The position numbers and the translations under genes were made by a program. The notes beneath the pieces were generated by a model. The model did not search any database, was not told the origin of the DNA, and worked only from the letters and a program-made list of their open reading frames with translations. This document shows, one piece after another, positions 1 to 7,016 of a stretch of 7,016 nucleotides of DNA. Each line of letters opens with the position of its first letter. Position 1 is the first letter of the stretch. Location: the NCBI GenBank assembly GCA_024643915.1, contig JAHEMB010000181.1:1-7016 (forward strand), read 5' to 3'. The DNA is from Rhodothermaceae bacterium (GTDB lineage Bacteria > Bacteroidota > Rhodothermia > Rhodothermales > JAHEMB01).

Positions 1-570
1 CGGCATCTGCCGGTGGTGGATGACACGGGGACGCTCGTCGGCCTGCTCTCTGAGGAGCGCCTCCTCGATGCCGCCGGCCCCGATGCCGAAGTGGCGTCCC
101 TGCTTGGCCCGCGCCCCCTCAGCGCCCTGCCGGATACGCACATTTTCGACGCGACGAAGTTGATGGTCGATCACGACCTCACGACGTTGCCGATGGCCGA
201 GGCGAACGGCCAGTATGCCGGCCTCATCCGCCGCCACGATATCTTCGACCAGTTCGCGCGGATGCTCTCCACGCAAGAAACCGGCGCTATCCTCGCCCTC
301 GAACTCGAACCCCGCGACTATTCGCTCTCTCAACTCGTCTATACCATCGAGCAGAACGACGTTCGTATCCTGTCCATCGCCAGCGAGCCTCCCGACACGA
401 CCGAGGGCAAGATCCGCGTCACTCTCAAGCTTAATGTGAAAGACGCCGCGCGCGTCCGCCACATGCTCGAACACTACGGCTACCACGTGGTCGCCTCTTT
501 CAGCGAGGACGAAACAGAGGAGGACCTGCGCCAACGTGTGATGGAATTTATGCGCTACCTCGAAGTGTGA
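1..570 (+). CDS. CBS-CBS-ACT domain protein, AcuB-like (5' end missing)
   Basis: The reading frame is open from base 1, so the gene begins upstream of the window; 189 residues and a TGA stop are seen. The fragment opens with RHLPVVD followed by GTLVGLLSEERLLDA, the closing strand and helix of a first CBS domain (fragment residues 1-24). A second CBS domain spans about 38-88 (TTLPMAEANGQYAGLIRRHDIF is its signature half). Residues about 95-165 look like an ACT-type ligand-binding fold (AILALELEP, then VRILSIASEP and VRHMLEHYGYHVV). Two CBS domains plus ACT is the architecture of Bacillus AcuB. CBS pairs usually bind adenine nucleotides and ACT domains small molecules, so a cytosolic regulatory role is likely, but the ligand cannot be read from sequence. 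No catalytic residues or membrane segments are visible. A strong terminator follows directly, so this is the last gene of its transcript. Confidence 0.85.
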   Translation, partial: RHLPVVDDTGTLVGLLSEERLLDAAGPDAEVASLLGPRPLSALPDTHIFDATKLMVDHDLTTLPMAEANGQYAGLIRRHDIFDQFARMLSTQETGAILALELEPRDYSLSQLVYTIEQNDVRILSIASEPPDTTEGKIRVTLKLNVKDAARVRHMLEHYGYHVVASFSEDETEEDLRQRVMEFMRYLEV

Positions 571-592
571 GCGCGCTTGATACAAGTTCTAC

Positions 593-632
593 GAAGGGAG
601 GATCTGCACCGGGTCCTCCCTTCTTTTTTTCT
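593..632 (+). terminator. Rho-independent terminator after the CBS-ACT gene
   Basis: GAAGGGAGGATC (593-604) pairs with GGTCCTCCCTTC (612-623): twelve base pairs including one G-U wobble, with a 7-base loop at 605-611. Seven T follow at 624-630. The orientation is correct for transcripts on the + strand, and the structure begins 22 bases after the upstream stop codon. It separates the CBS-ACT gene from the peptidase gene and also argues against the longer reading of that peptidase frame, which would run through it. Confidence 0.95.
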
Positions 633-711
633 GCCGTGGTGGGCAAACCGTAACGCGCTTTGCCGGTTAGAAAGGCGCCTCATTTCTGCGCAACAAACCT
701 CCGAAGGAAAA

Positions 712-1890
712 ATGGCCGATCTCGACCGCGCCCGGCAGCACATGAACGAGCAGGCCCTCGACGGGTGGCTGCTGTACGATTATCGCGGCAGCAACCCTGT
801 TTTCTGGCGCGTGCTGGGCGGGCAGCAGGCCACGTCGCGCCGCTGCTGGCTTTTCGTCCCGCGCCAGGGTGAGGCCCGCCTGCTCGCTCACGGCCTCGAC
901 AAGCTGCTCTTTGGCGAGGCCGACTTTGCGGTGGAGCTGTACACGAGTTGGGAGGAGATGCACGATTGGTTGCGGCAGGCGCTCGAAGGCAGCAGCAGGG
1001 TGGCGATGGAATACTCGCCCGGCGGCGCCATCCCCATGCACTCGTTCGTCGATGCCGGGACGGTAGAGCTGGTGCGGTCCCTCGGTGTGGAGGTGGTCTC
1101 GTCGGCGAACCTGTTTCAGGTGGCGGCCGCCTCGTGGTCGGACGCCTCGGTCGCCTCGCATAAAAAGGCGTGCAAAGAAGTTGCGGAGGTCAAAGACGCG
1201 GCTTTCGATTACATCCGTCGCCAATTGGGTGAGGGGGAACGCGTGATGGAGTTCGAGGTGAAGCAGTTCATCCTGGGTGAGTTCGAGAAGCGGGGGTTGG
1301 TGACGGACCACGGCCCCATCGTCGGCGTCAACGCGCACAGCGGCGACCCGCACTTCGAGCCGTCCGAGACGGCCAACGCGCCCATCGAAAAAGGCGATTG
1401 GGTGCTGATCGATCTGTGGGCCAAATACCCCGACGAGCACGACGTTTATTCCGACATCACGTGGGTGGGCTACGTTGGCGAAGACGTGCCGGCGAAACAC
1501 CGCGAGGTATTCGACCTCGTCATCGGTGCCCGCGACCAGGTCGTCGAGCGCGCCCAGGAGGCCTGGCGGAACGGCGAAAAGATTCAGGGTTGGCAACTCG
1601 ACCAGGTGGCCCGCGACTTCATCTCGAAGGGTGGTTACGGCGAGTATTTCGTTCACCGTACGGGGCACAGCATGGGGCCCAGCCCTACGCCCCACGCCCT
1701 CGGCGTCAACCTCGACAACCTCGAAACACACGACACACGCGAGATCATCCCCGGCGTCGGCTTCTCGGTGGAGCCCGGCATCTACCTGCCCGCGTTCGGC
1801 GTCCGCTCCGAGATCGACGTGTACGTGGACCCCGACGAGGGGCCGATCGTCACCACGCCGCTGCAGCGGGATGTCATTCGCATTGTTTGA
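712..1890 (+). CDS. M24-family metallopeptidase (Xaa-Pro aminopeptidase/creatinase fold)
   Basis: The protein has 392 residues and probably acts in the cytosol, since no signal peptide or membrane segment is visible. Residues about 1-150 form a creatinase-type N-terminal domain. Residues about 155-392 form the pita-bread catalytic domain. The five expected dinuclear metal ligands are all present: Asp234 (VLIDLWAK), Asp248 (YSDITW), His319 (HRTGHSMG), Glu354 (SVEPGIYLP) and Glu367 (VRSEIDVY). His214 in SGDPHFEP matches the conserved substrate-side histidine. This set supports an active enzyme, most likely cleaving an N-terminal residue before proline, though M24 also contains dipeptidases and non-peptidase members. 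The frame stays open upstream to a TTG at 577, but that extension is the translation of the terminator. ATG 712 is chosen because GAAGGA (703-708) precedes it and the domain begins there. A TTTG at 659-662 with CATTTCTG at 681-688 only loosely resembles a Bacteroidota promoter. It is the first gene of a probable two-gene unit. Confidence 0.93.
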   Translation: MADLDRARQHMNEQALDGWLLYDYRGSNPVFWRVLGGQQATSRRCWLFVPRQGEARLLAHGLDKLLFGEADFAVELYTSWEEMHDWLRQALEGSSRVAMEYSPGGAIPMHSFVDAGTVELVRSLGVEVVSSANLFQVAAASWSDASVASHKKACKEVAEVKDAAFDYIRRQLGEGERVMEFEVKQFILGEFEKRGLVTDHGPIVGVNAHSGDPHFEPSETANAPIEKGDWVLIDLWAKYPDEHDVYSDITWVGYVGEDVPAKHREVFDLVIGARDQVVERAQEAWRNGEKIQGWQLDQVARDFISKGGYGEYFVHRTGHSMGPSPTPHALGVNLDNLETHDTREIIPGVGFSVEPGIYLPAFGVRSEIDVYVDPDEGPIVTTPLQRDVIRIV

Positions 1891-1899
1891 CCATCGTAT

Positions 1900-2409
1900 A
1901 TGAACCTTTCCGAACCGATAGAAGACCCGCGTGCCGAGGCCGCCGTGCTCGAAACGATGGCTTTCCTCTCGACGCTCACCACCGCTGCCGAGGTGCGGCA
2001 CCGCATCCGTGAACGCCGCGCCGGCCGTGACCCGTCGGCGCAGGAAGCCACCGATTTTGCCCGTCACAACTTGGAGCGCACAGGTCGCGAGTTCCAGGAG
2101 TTATTGATGCGGCTGCACGCCAGCCTCGTCCGCGCCCGCTTCCACGACGAAAATCGCCTCGCCGCCCTTCTCCGCCGCTTCGATGATTTGCTGAAGCTGA
2201 ATCGCGCGGGGCGGCTGCTGCACCTCATCCACCAGCGCCTGCTGAGTCTCTACCCCGCCGTGCCGGAGGATCTGGTCGAGAGGGCGCGTCTTCTTGAGGG
2301 CGAATGCCAGACGATTGGCGAGGCCGAAGACGACGCGTTTCTGGAGGCGCTTGAAGCCTTCCTGAATGGCGCTCTTGGCTTCACCGCGCAACTGCGGCGG
2401 GCCGCATGA
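1900..2409 (+). CDS. Unrecognised helical protein, probably co-transcribed with the peptidase
   Basis: I do not recognise this 169-residue protein. It reads as almost entirely alpha-helical and highly charged, with many Arg, Glu and Leu and no signal peptide, membrane segment, cysteine cluster or nucleotide-binding motif (the only cysteine is Cys136). Helices can be traced at about 11-39, 46-83, 85-117, 122-140 and 144-165, with heptad-like leucine spacing in RLAALLRRFDDLLKL (86-100) that could support a helical bundle or protein-protein contact. The ATG lies 9 bases after the peptidase stop codon and has no clear ribosome binding site, so translational coupling to the peptidase is likely. 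Codon use and third-position GC match the neighbours, which supports real coding. A role cannot be assigned; proximity to the peptidase is the only functional hint. Confidence 0.75.
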   Translation: MNLSEPIEDPRAEAAVLETMAFLSTLTTAAEVRHRIRERRAGRDPSAQEATDFARHNLERTGREFQELLMRLHASLVRARFHDENRLAALLRRFDDLLKLNRAGRLLHLIHQRLLSLYPAVPEDLVERARLLEGECQTIGEAEDDAFLEALEAFLNGALGFTAQLRRAA

Positions 2410-2574
2410 ACCAGAGAATATTCTTCCTCTCCCTCAACGGAGAAGAAGGTTAGGCTAATCTGCTCCACCGTATCCTGCTCAAGTCCCGCTTTCTTCGTAT
2501 TTTTCGGTGGATTCGGGGATGTGCCAATAGAACAGAACGCCGGTTCTCGCGTTTAAAAAATCCTTGGTATCCAG

Positions 2575-2607
2575 TTGATTTTTATAGAGAAAAGGCGCGT
2601 TTTATAG
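2575..2607 (+). promoter_or_regulatory. Possible gyrB promoter region
   Basis: The 235-base spacer between the helical protein and gyrB (2410-2644) is clearly more AT-rich than the genes around it, as expected for a promoter region. Within it TTTTATAG occurs twice, at 2580-2587 and 2600-2607, exactly 20 bases apart. Either could serve as a -10-like element. A TTGATT at 2575-2580 resembles a -35 box but lies 20 bases from the second element, which is long, and overlaps the first. No Bacteroidota-type TTTG/TANNTTTG pair is found. The rest of the spacer holds a 10-base palindrome AGAATATTCT (2415-2424) and a weak 5-bp hairpin (2532-2545, AGAAC/GTTCT), and I see no gene in it. Confidence 0.3.
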
Positions 2608-2636
2608 GCAACCAAGCGTGCTGCTGAACCAATCCC

Positions 2637-2643
2637 GGAGGAG
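2637..2643 (+). promoter_or_regulatory. Ribosome binding site deciding the gyrB start
   Basis: GGAGGAG is the strongest Shine-Dalgarno match in the window. It ends one base before GTG 2645, or leaves three bases if only GGAGG is counted. The spacing is short, but it favours GTG 2645 over the in-frame GTG at 2618, which has no such site upstream and would place this sequence inside the coding region. Confidence 0.6.
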
Positions 2644-2644
2644 C

Positions 2645-4590
<1,946 letters not shown>

Positions 4591-4591
<1 letters not shown>

Positions 4592-4726
4592 TTGCGGATT
4601 GGGGATTGCGGATTGCTTCTTACGGGCACCCAATTCCTTCGGGAATCTTCGATTTCGCTATCCGAATTTCGCTATCCGCAATTGATCGTGCAATCCGAAA
4701 TCCGAAATCCGAAATCCGAGATCGAG
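4591..4726 (+). repeat. Inverted heptanucleotide repeat array, gyrB-GT2 junction
   Basis: Four 7-base units of the form ATTGCGG start at 4591, 4598, 4605 and 4612; the second reads ATTGGGG and the fourth has decayed to ATTGCTT. After a spacer, units of the opposite orientation follow at 4691-4718, where CCG recurs at 4695, 4702, 4709 and 4716 with AAAT between, then a degenerate tail to 4726. The spacer itself contains ATTTCGCTATCCG twice (4652-4664 and 4666-4678), 14 bases apart, which is two heptads. The left and right arms are complementary at about 18 of 22 positions, with mostly G-A mismatches, so an imperfect hairpin or cruciform is possible. The array starts on the last base of the gyrB stop codon and runs into the 5' end of the glycosyltransferase frame. 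It is not followed by a T run, so I do not call it a terminator. Confidence 0.85.
4633..4646 (+). other. UUCG tetraloop hairpin in the array spacer
   Basis: ATTCC (4633-4637), TTCG (4638-4641) and GGAAT (4642-4646) form a perfect five-pair stem closed by C-G around a UUCG loop, a notably stable RNA tetraloop. It sits in the spacer between the two arms of the heptamer array, so the whole junction could fold as a hairpin inside a larger stem. The stem is short and no T run follows, so function as a terminator is doubtful. Confidence 0.5.
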
Positions 4727-5683
4727 ACGCCGGACGTTAGCATCGTCGTGCCCGTCTTCGAAGAGGAGGAGTCCCTCCCTGAGCTGGCGCGGCGCATCCG
4801 CGAGGTATGCGAAGACGAGGGGCTCTCGTTCGAGGTCTGGTTCGTCGATGACGGCTCGCGTGACGCCTCGTGGGCGGTGGTACAGCACCTCAACGCGGAC
4901 GATCCGCGCTTCGCCGGCCTCCGCTTCCGGCGCAATTACGGCAAGAGCGCGGCCCTCGCGGTGGGCTTCGAGCGGGCGCGCGGCCGCTTCGTCGTCACGA
5001 TGGACGCTGATTTGCAGGACGACCCCGACGAGATCCCTGCCCTCCTCGTCCTCCTCGACGAAGGGCACGACCTCGTCAACGGCTGGAAGCAGAAGCGGCA
5101 GGATCCGCTCAGCAAGAAAATCCCGAGCCGCTTTTTCAACGCCGTCACGCGCAAGATGAGCGGTATCCCGCTCCACGATTTCAACTGCGGGCTGAAGGCG
5201 TACCGGCGTGAGGTCGTCAAGAGCGTCCGCGTTTACGGCGAATTGCATCGCTACATCCCCCTCCTGGCTAAGTGGGAGGGCTACGAGCGCATCACCGAGA
5301 AGCCGGTGCAACACCACCCCCGCAAGTATGGCCGCACCAAGTTCGGCCTGGAGCGCTTCGTGCGCGGCTTCCTCGACCTCATCACCGTCATTTTCCTCAC
5401 GCGTTTCGCCGCCCGCCCGATGCACTTCTTCGGGACGCTCGGCACGCTCGCCTTCTTCCTCGGCATCGTCGTCAACCTCTGGCTCACCATCGATAAGCTC
5501 GTCTTCGGCCAGCCTATTGGTGACCGGCCCCTCCTTCTTTTCGGCGCCCTGCTCATTCTTTTCGGCGGGCAGATGTTCACCACGGGCCTCCTGGGCGAAA
5601 TGCTCATCCGCCGCGAGATGGAGCGCACCGCCGCCTACCAGATTAGCGAAACGCTGGCGCCGACGGCGCGGCAGACGGCTTAA
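4688..5683 (+). CDS. GT2 polyprenyl-phosphate sugar transferase (DPM1/GtrB-like) with two membrane segments
   Basis: From GTG 4688 the protein has 331 residues. It likely moves a sugar from a nucleotide donor to undecaprenyl or a similar lipid phosphate at the inner face of the membrane. A GT-A domain begins at VSIVVPVFEEEESLP (17-31), followed by VDDGS (53-57), RRNYGKSAALAVGF (81-94) and the metal-binding DAD of TMDADLQDDPDE (Asp106, Asp108). DFNCGLKAYRR (164-174) and KYGRTKFGLERFVRGFLDL (213-231) are typical of the polyprenyl-phosphate branch. Two membrane segments follow at about 246-268 and 280-304, with a short loop between, then a charged tail. The start is uncertain. No ATG exists between gyrB and the domain; TTG 4592, TTG 4613, TTG 4682 and GTG 4688 are the in-frame options, and none has a good ribosome binding site. 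Everything before about residue 14 is translated repeat. The sugar cannot be told from sequence. Confidence 0.88.
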   Translation: MQSEIRNPKSEIETPDVSIVVPVFEEEESLPELARRIREVCEDEGLSFEVWFVDDGSRDASWAVVQHLNADDPRFAGLRFRRNYGKSAALAVGFERARGRFVVTMDADLQDDPDEIPALLVLLDEGHDLVNGWKQKRQDPLSKKIPSRFFNAVTRKMSGIPLHDFNCGLKAYRREVVKSVRVYGELHRYIPLLAKWEGYERITEKPVQHHPRKYGRTKFGLERFVRGFLDLITVIFLTRFAARPMHFFGTLGTLAFFLGIVVNLWLTIDKLVFGQPIGDRPLLLFGALLILFGGQMFTTGLLGEMLIRREMERTAAYQISETLAPTARQTA

Positions 5684-5694
5684 CTGGAGTTTTT

Positions 5695-5778
5695 GATTTC
5701 GCGTTTCGGATTTTTATATGAGGCATGGCGCGGATGACGATGGATGCACCCCGAAACCCGACTTCCGAAACCCGAAAA
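5695..5778 (+). repeat. Inverted heptanucleotide repeat array, GT2-GT4 junction
   Basis: The left arm has units GATTTCG (5695), CGTTTCG (5702) and a decayed GATTTTT (5709). The right arm has four units in exact phase starting at 5751, 5758, 5765 and 5772: CCGAAAC, a variant CCGACTT, CCGAAAC and CCGAAAA. TTTCGCGTTTCGGA (5697-5710) is complementary to TCCGAAACCCGAAA (5764-5777) at 13 of 14 positions, giving a strong stem with a loop of about 53 bases. The loop contains the GAGG at 5720-5723 and all three in-frame ATG candidates of the next gene. The right arm is inside that gene's reading frame and encodes RNPTSETRK. The design matches the array after gyrB, but here the last base of the unit is C rather than T. 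Confidence 0.8.
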
Positions 5779-6900
5779 CATTTCGCTCTCGTCGGCCCGT
5801 TTTATCCTTTTCGAGGGGGCATCGCGCATTTTTCGGAAGCCCTGGCACGAGGTCTGGAAAAGCGAGGGCACGAGGTTTCGGCTATGACTTTTTCGCGGCA
5901 GTATCCGGCGTTCTTGTTTCCCGGCACGTCGCAGTTCGAGGCGGAGGCGAGACAGGATGCAGGGGAAGCGGCGCGGCTGATCGACACGCTCAATCCGCTG
6001 ACCTGGGTGCGGGCGGCGGCGCGGCTGGTCCGGCAGCGACCGGATGCGGTCGTGTTCAGCTACTGGATGCCGTTTTTCGCCCCGGCCTATGGCACGGTGG
6101 CGTGGATGCTGCGGGCGGCGGGCGTGCGCGTGCTGTGCCTCGCCCACAACGCCCTCCCCCATGAACGCCGCCCCGGCGACTTTCTCCTCAGCCGCTTTTT
6201 CCTGCGTACCGTCGAGGGTTTTATCGTCCTGTCCGCCGCTGTGGAAGAGGATTTGAGTAAGCTTGACGTGACCGCCCCTATCCGCCGCGTGGCGCACCCC
6301 CTCTACGATCAGTTCGGCGCGGCCCCCTCGAAGGCTGCCGCTCGCGAAGCTCTGGGCCTGCCGCTTGAAGCTCCCGTGCTGCTCTTCTTTGGGTTCATCC
6401 GGCGCTATAAGGGGCTGCACGTGCTGTTGGAGGCCCTGCCCCACCTCATCGAAACGTTGCCGCAGGTACACGTAGTGGTGGCGGGCGAGTTCTATGAAGA
6501 CGAGGCGCCCTATCGCGAGCAGATCCGCCGGTATGGCCTTGAGAAGCACGTGCTTCTTCACACCGGCTACGTACCGAACGAAGCCGTGCCGCGCTATTTC
6601 GCCGCCGCCGACCTGGTGGTGCAGCCCTACACGACGGCTACCCAGAGCGGCGTGGCGCAGATCGCCTTCAACTACGAAAAACCCATCGTCGTAACTGATG
6701 TGGGAGGACTGGCCGAGGTGGTGCCGCACGAGCGCGCCGGGCTAGTGGTGCCGCCAAACGATCCTGTGGCGCTCGCCGATGCTATTCGGCATTTTTTCGA
6801 GGACAACCTCCAGCCAACCCTTGTAGAAGGCGTGCGTCATGAAAAGCAGAAGTACAGCTGGGATCGGCTGTTGGGAGCGGTGGAAGAACTGGCAGGGTAG
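5725..6900 (+). CDS. GT4-type glycosyltransferase (GT-B fold)
   Basis: The protein has 391 residues from ATG 5725 and no membrane segment. Retaining GT-B enzymes of this type transfer sugars from nucleotide donors to glycan or lipid acceptors. The N-terminal Rossmann domain starts at FALVGPFYPFRGGIAHFSEAL (20-40), where the glycine-rich loop and following helix are typical. The donor-side domain begins near 217 with VLLFFGFIRRYKGLHVLLEAL (Arg227 and Lys229 are the usual phosphate contacts). Later come GYVPNEAVPRYFAAADLVVQPY (281-302) and TDVGGLAEVV (324-333). The usual EX7E motif is absent: its place reads ATQSGVAQIAFNYEKP (305-320), a form I associate with a GT4 subgroup rather than with decay. 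The start is ambiguous among ATG 5725, 5734 and 5740; GAGG (5720-5723) is best spaced for 5734. Residues 10-18 are repeat-encoded. It lies 41 bases after the GT2 gene, so co-transcription is likely. Confidence 0.9.
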   Translation: MARMTMDAPRNPTSETRKHFALVGPFYPFRGGIAHFSEALARGLEKRGHEVSAMTFSRQYPAFLFPGTSQFEAEARQDAGEAARLIDTLNPLTWVRAAARLVRQRPDAVVFSYWMPFFAPAYGTVAWMLRAAGVRVLCLAHNALPHERRPGDFLLSRFFLRTVEGFIVLSAAVEEDLSKLDVTAPIRRVAHPLYDQFGAAPSKAAAREALGLPLEAPVLLFFGFIRRYKGLHVLLEALPHLIETLPQVHVVVAGEFYEDEAPYREQIRRYGLEKHVLLHTGYVPNEAVPRYFAAADLVVQPYTTATQSGVAQIAFNYEKPIVVTDVGGLAEVVPHERAGLVVPPNDPVALADAIRHFFEDNLQPTLVEGVRHEKQKYSWDRLLGAVEELAG

Positions 6901-6910
6901 TTCCCGGTTT

Positions 6911-7016
6911 ATGAGGATCAGTTCCAACGCGCGGCTGCATGTTCAAGAGCCAGGAATTGAAAAATCGCGAACCGTAAGCCCTGCCTCGGATGCAGTACGA
7001 TCCTATCAAAGACAAG
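6911..7016 (+). CDS. Possible start of a next gene (3' end outside window)
   Basis: An ATG at 6911, ten bases after the glycosyltransferase stop codon, opens a frame of 35 codons that stays open to the end of the window (beginning MRISSNARLHVQEP). The short gap and shared strand fit a continuing operon. No ribosome binding site is visible, the residues match no family I know, and an open frame of this length can occur by chance in GC-rich DNA. The alternative is that 6901-7016 is simply intergenic. Confidence 0.3.
   Translation, partial: MRISSNARLHVQEPGIEKSRTVSPASDAVRSYQRQ

Noticed and set aside
659..688. A Bacteroidota-type promoter (TTTG, 18 bases, CATTTCTG) before the peptidase
   Set aside because: The -7 element matches only four of six fixed positions and the spacing is one short, so it is not strong enough to list as a feature.
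667..2067. A 466-codon open frame on the minus strand
   Set aside because: It lies antisense to the well-supported peptidase and helical-protein genes, its residue make-up is typical of GC-rich shadow translation (many Arg, His, Val, Gly), and it shows no recognisable domain.
2415..2460. A possible terminator after the helical protein (TTCTT and AAGAA arms)
   Set aside because: The stem needs a bulge, is weak, and is not followed by a T run.
2532..2557. A hairpin AGAAC/GTTCT followed by TTTAAAAAA
   Set aside because: The stem has only five pairs and only three T follow, which is too weak for a terminator; the GC-poor run may simply be promoter-type DNA.
5680..6729. A 349-codon open frame on the minus strand
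   Set aside because: It is antisense to the GT4 gene, whose motifs are clear, and it includes the translated minus strand of the heptamer array; no domain can be seen.
6901..7016. A minus-strand frame at the right edge
   Set aside because: It overlaps the end of the GT4 gene antisense and has no ribosome binding site or recognisable motif.

Overview
This window is GC-rich and tightly packed, and every gene I can support lies on the + strand. It looks like ordinary bacterial chromosome. GyrB is about 650 residues long and lacks the large insertion found in the enterobacterial TOPRIM region. Together with the gene content this suggests a GC-rich member of the Bacteroidota/Rhodothermota side of the tree or a similar lineage. 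That placement is inference; no rRNA or tRNA gene is present to fix it.

Layout. Positions 1-570 hold the 3' part of a CBS-CBS-ACT (AcuB-like) protein, closed by a textbook rho-independent terminator at 593-632. A new transcription unit then starts with an M24-family metallopeptidase (Xaa-Pro aminopeptidase/creatinase fold, 712-1890), followed 9 bases later by an unrecognised all-helical protein (1900-2409). A 235-base AT-richer spacer holds the likely gyrB promoter and a strong ribosome binding site. gyrB (2645-4591) is complete, with all ATPase and TOPRIM residues. Two glycosyltransferases follow: a GT2 polyprenyl-phosphate sugar transferase with two membrane segments (start near 4688, ends 5683) and a GT4 GT-B enzyme (about 5725-6900). 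The first probably loads a sugar onto a lipid carrier and the second is probably a soluble or peripheral nucleotide-sugar transferase, so the pair fits surface glycan or glycolipid assembly. An open frame from 6911 runs off the end and may be the next gene.

The most unusual signal is a pair of short heptanucleotide repeat arrays. One sits between gyrB and the GT2 gene (4591-4726) and the other between the GT2 and GT4 genes (5695-5778). In each, a few 7-base units in one orientation are followed, after a spacer, by four units in the opposite orientation, so each can fold as an imperfect hairpin. Unit types seen are CCGAAAT, CCGAAAC and ATTGCGG (the complement of CCGCAAT). These unit types contain no stop codon in any of six frames, and because 7 is not a multiple of 3 each array reads as one cyclic heptapeptide in all frames on a strand. 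Both arrays run into the 5' ends of the glycosyltransferase genes, which makes the start codons uncertain and appears to add repeat-encoded residues to the N-termini. I see no CRISPR, transposase, phage gene or defence system.
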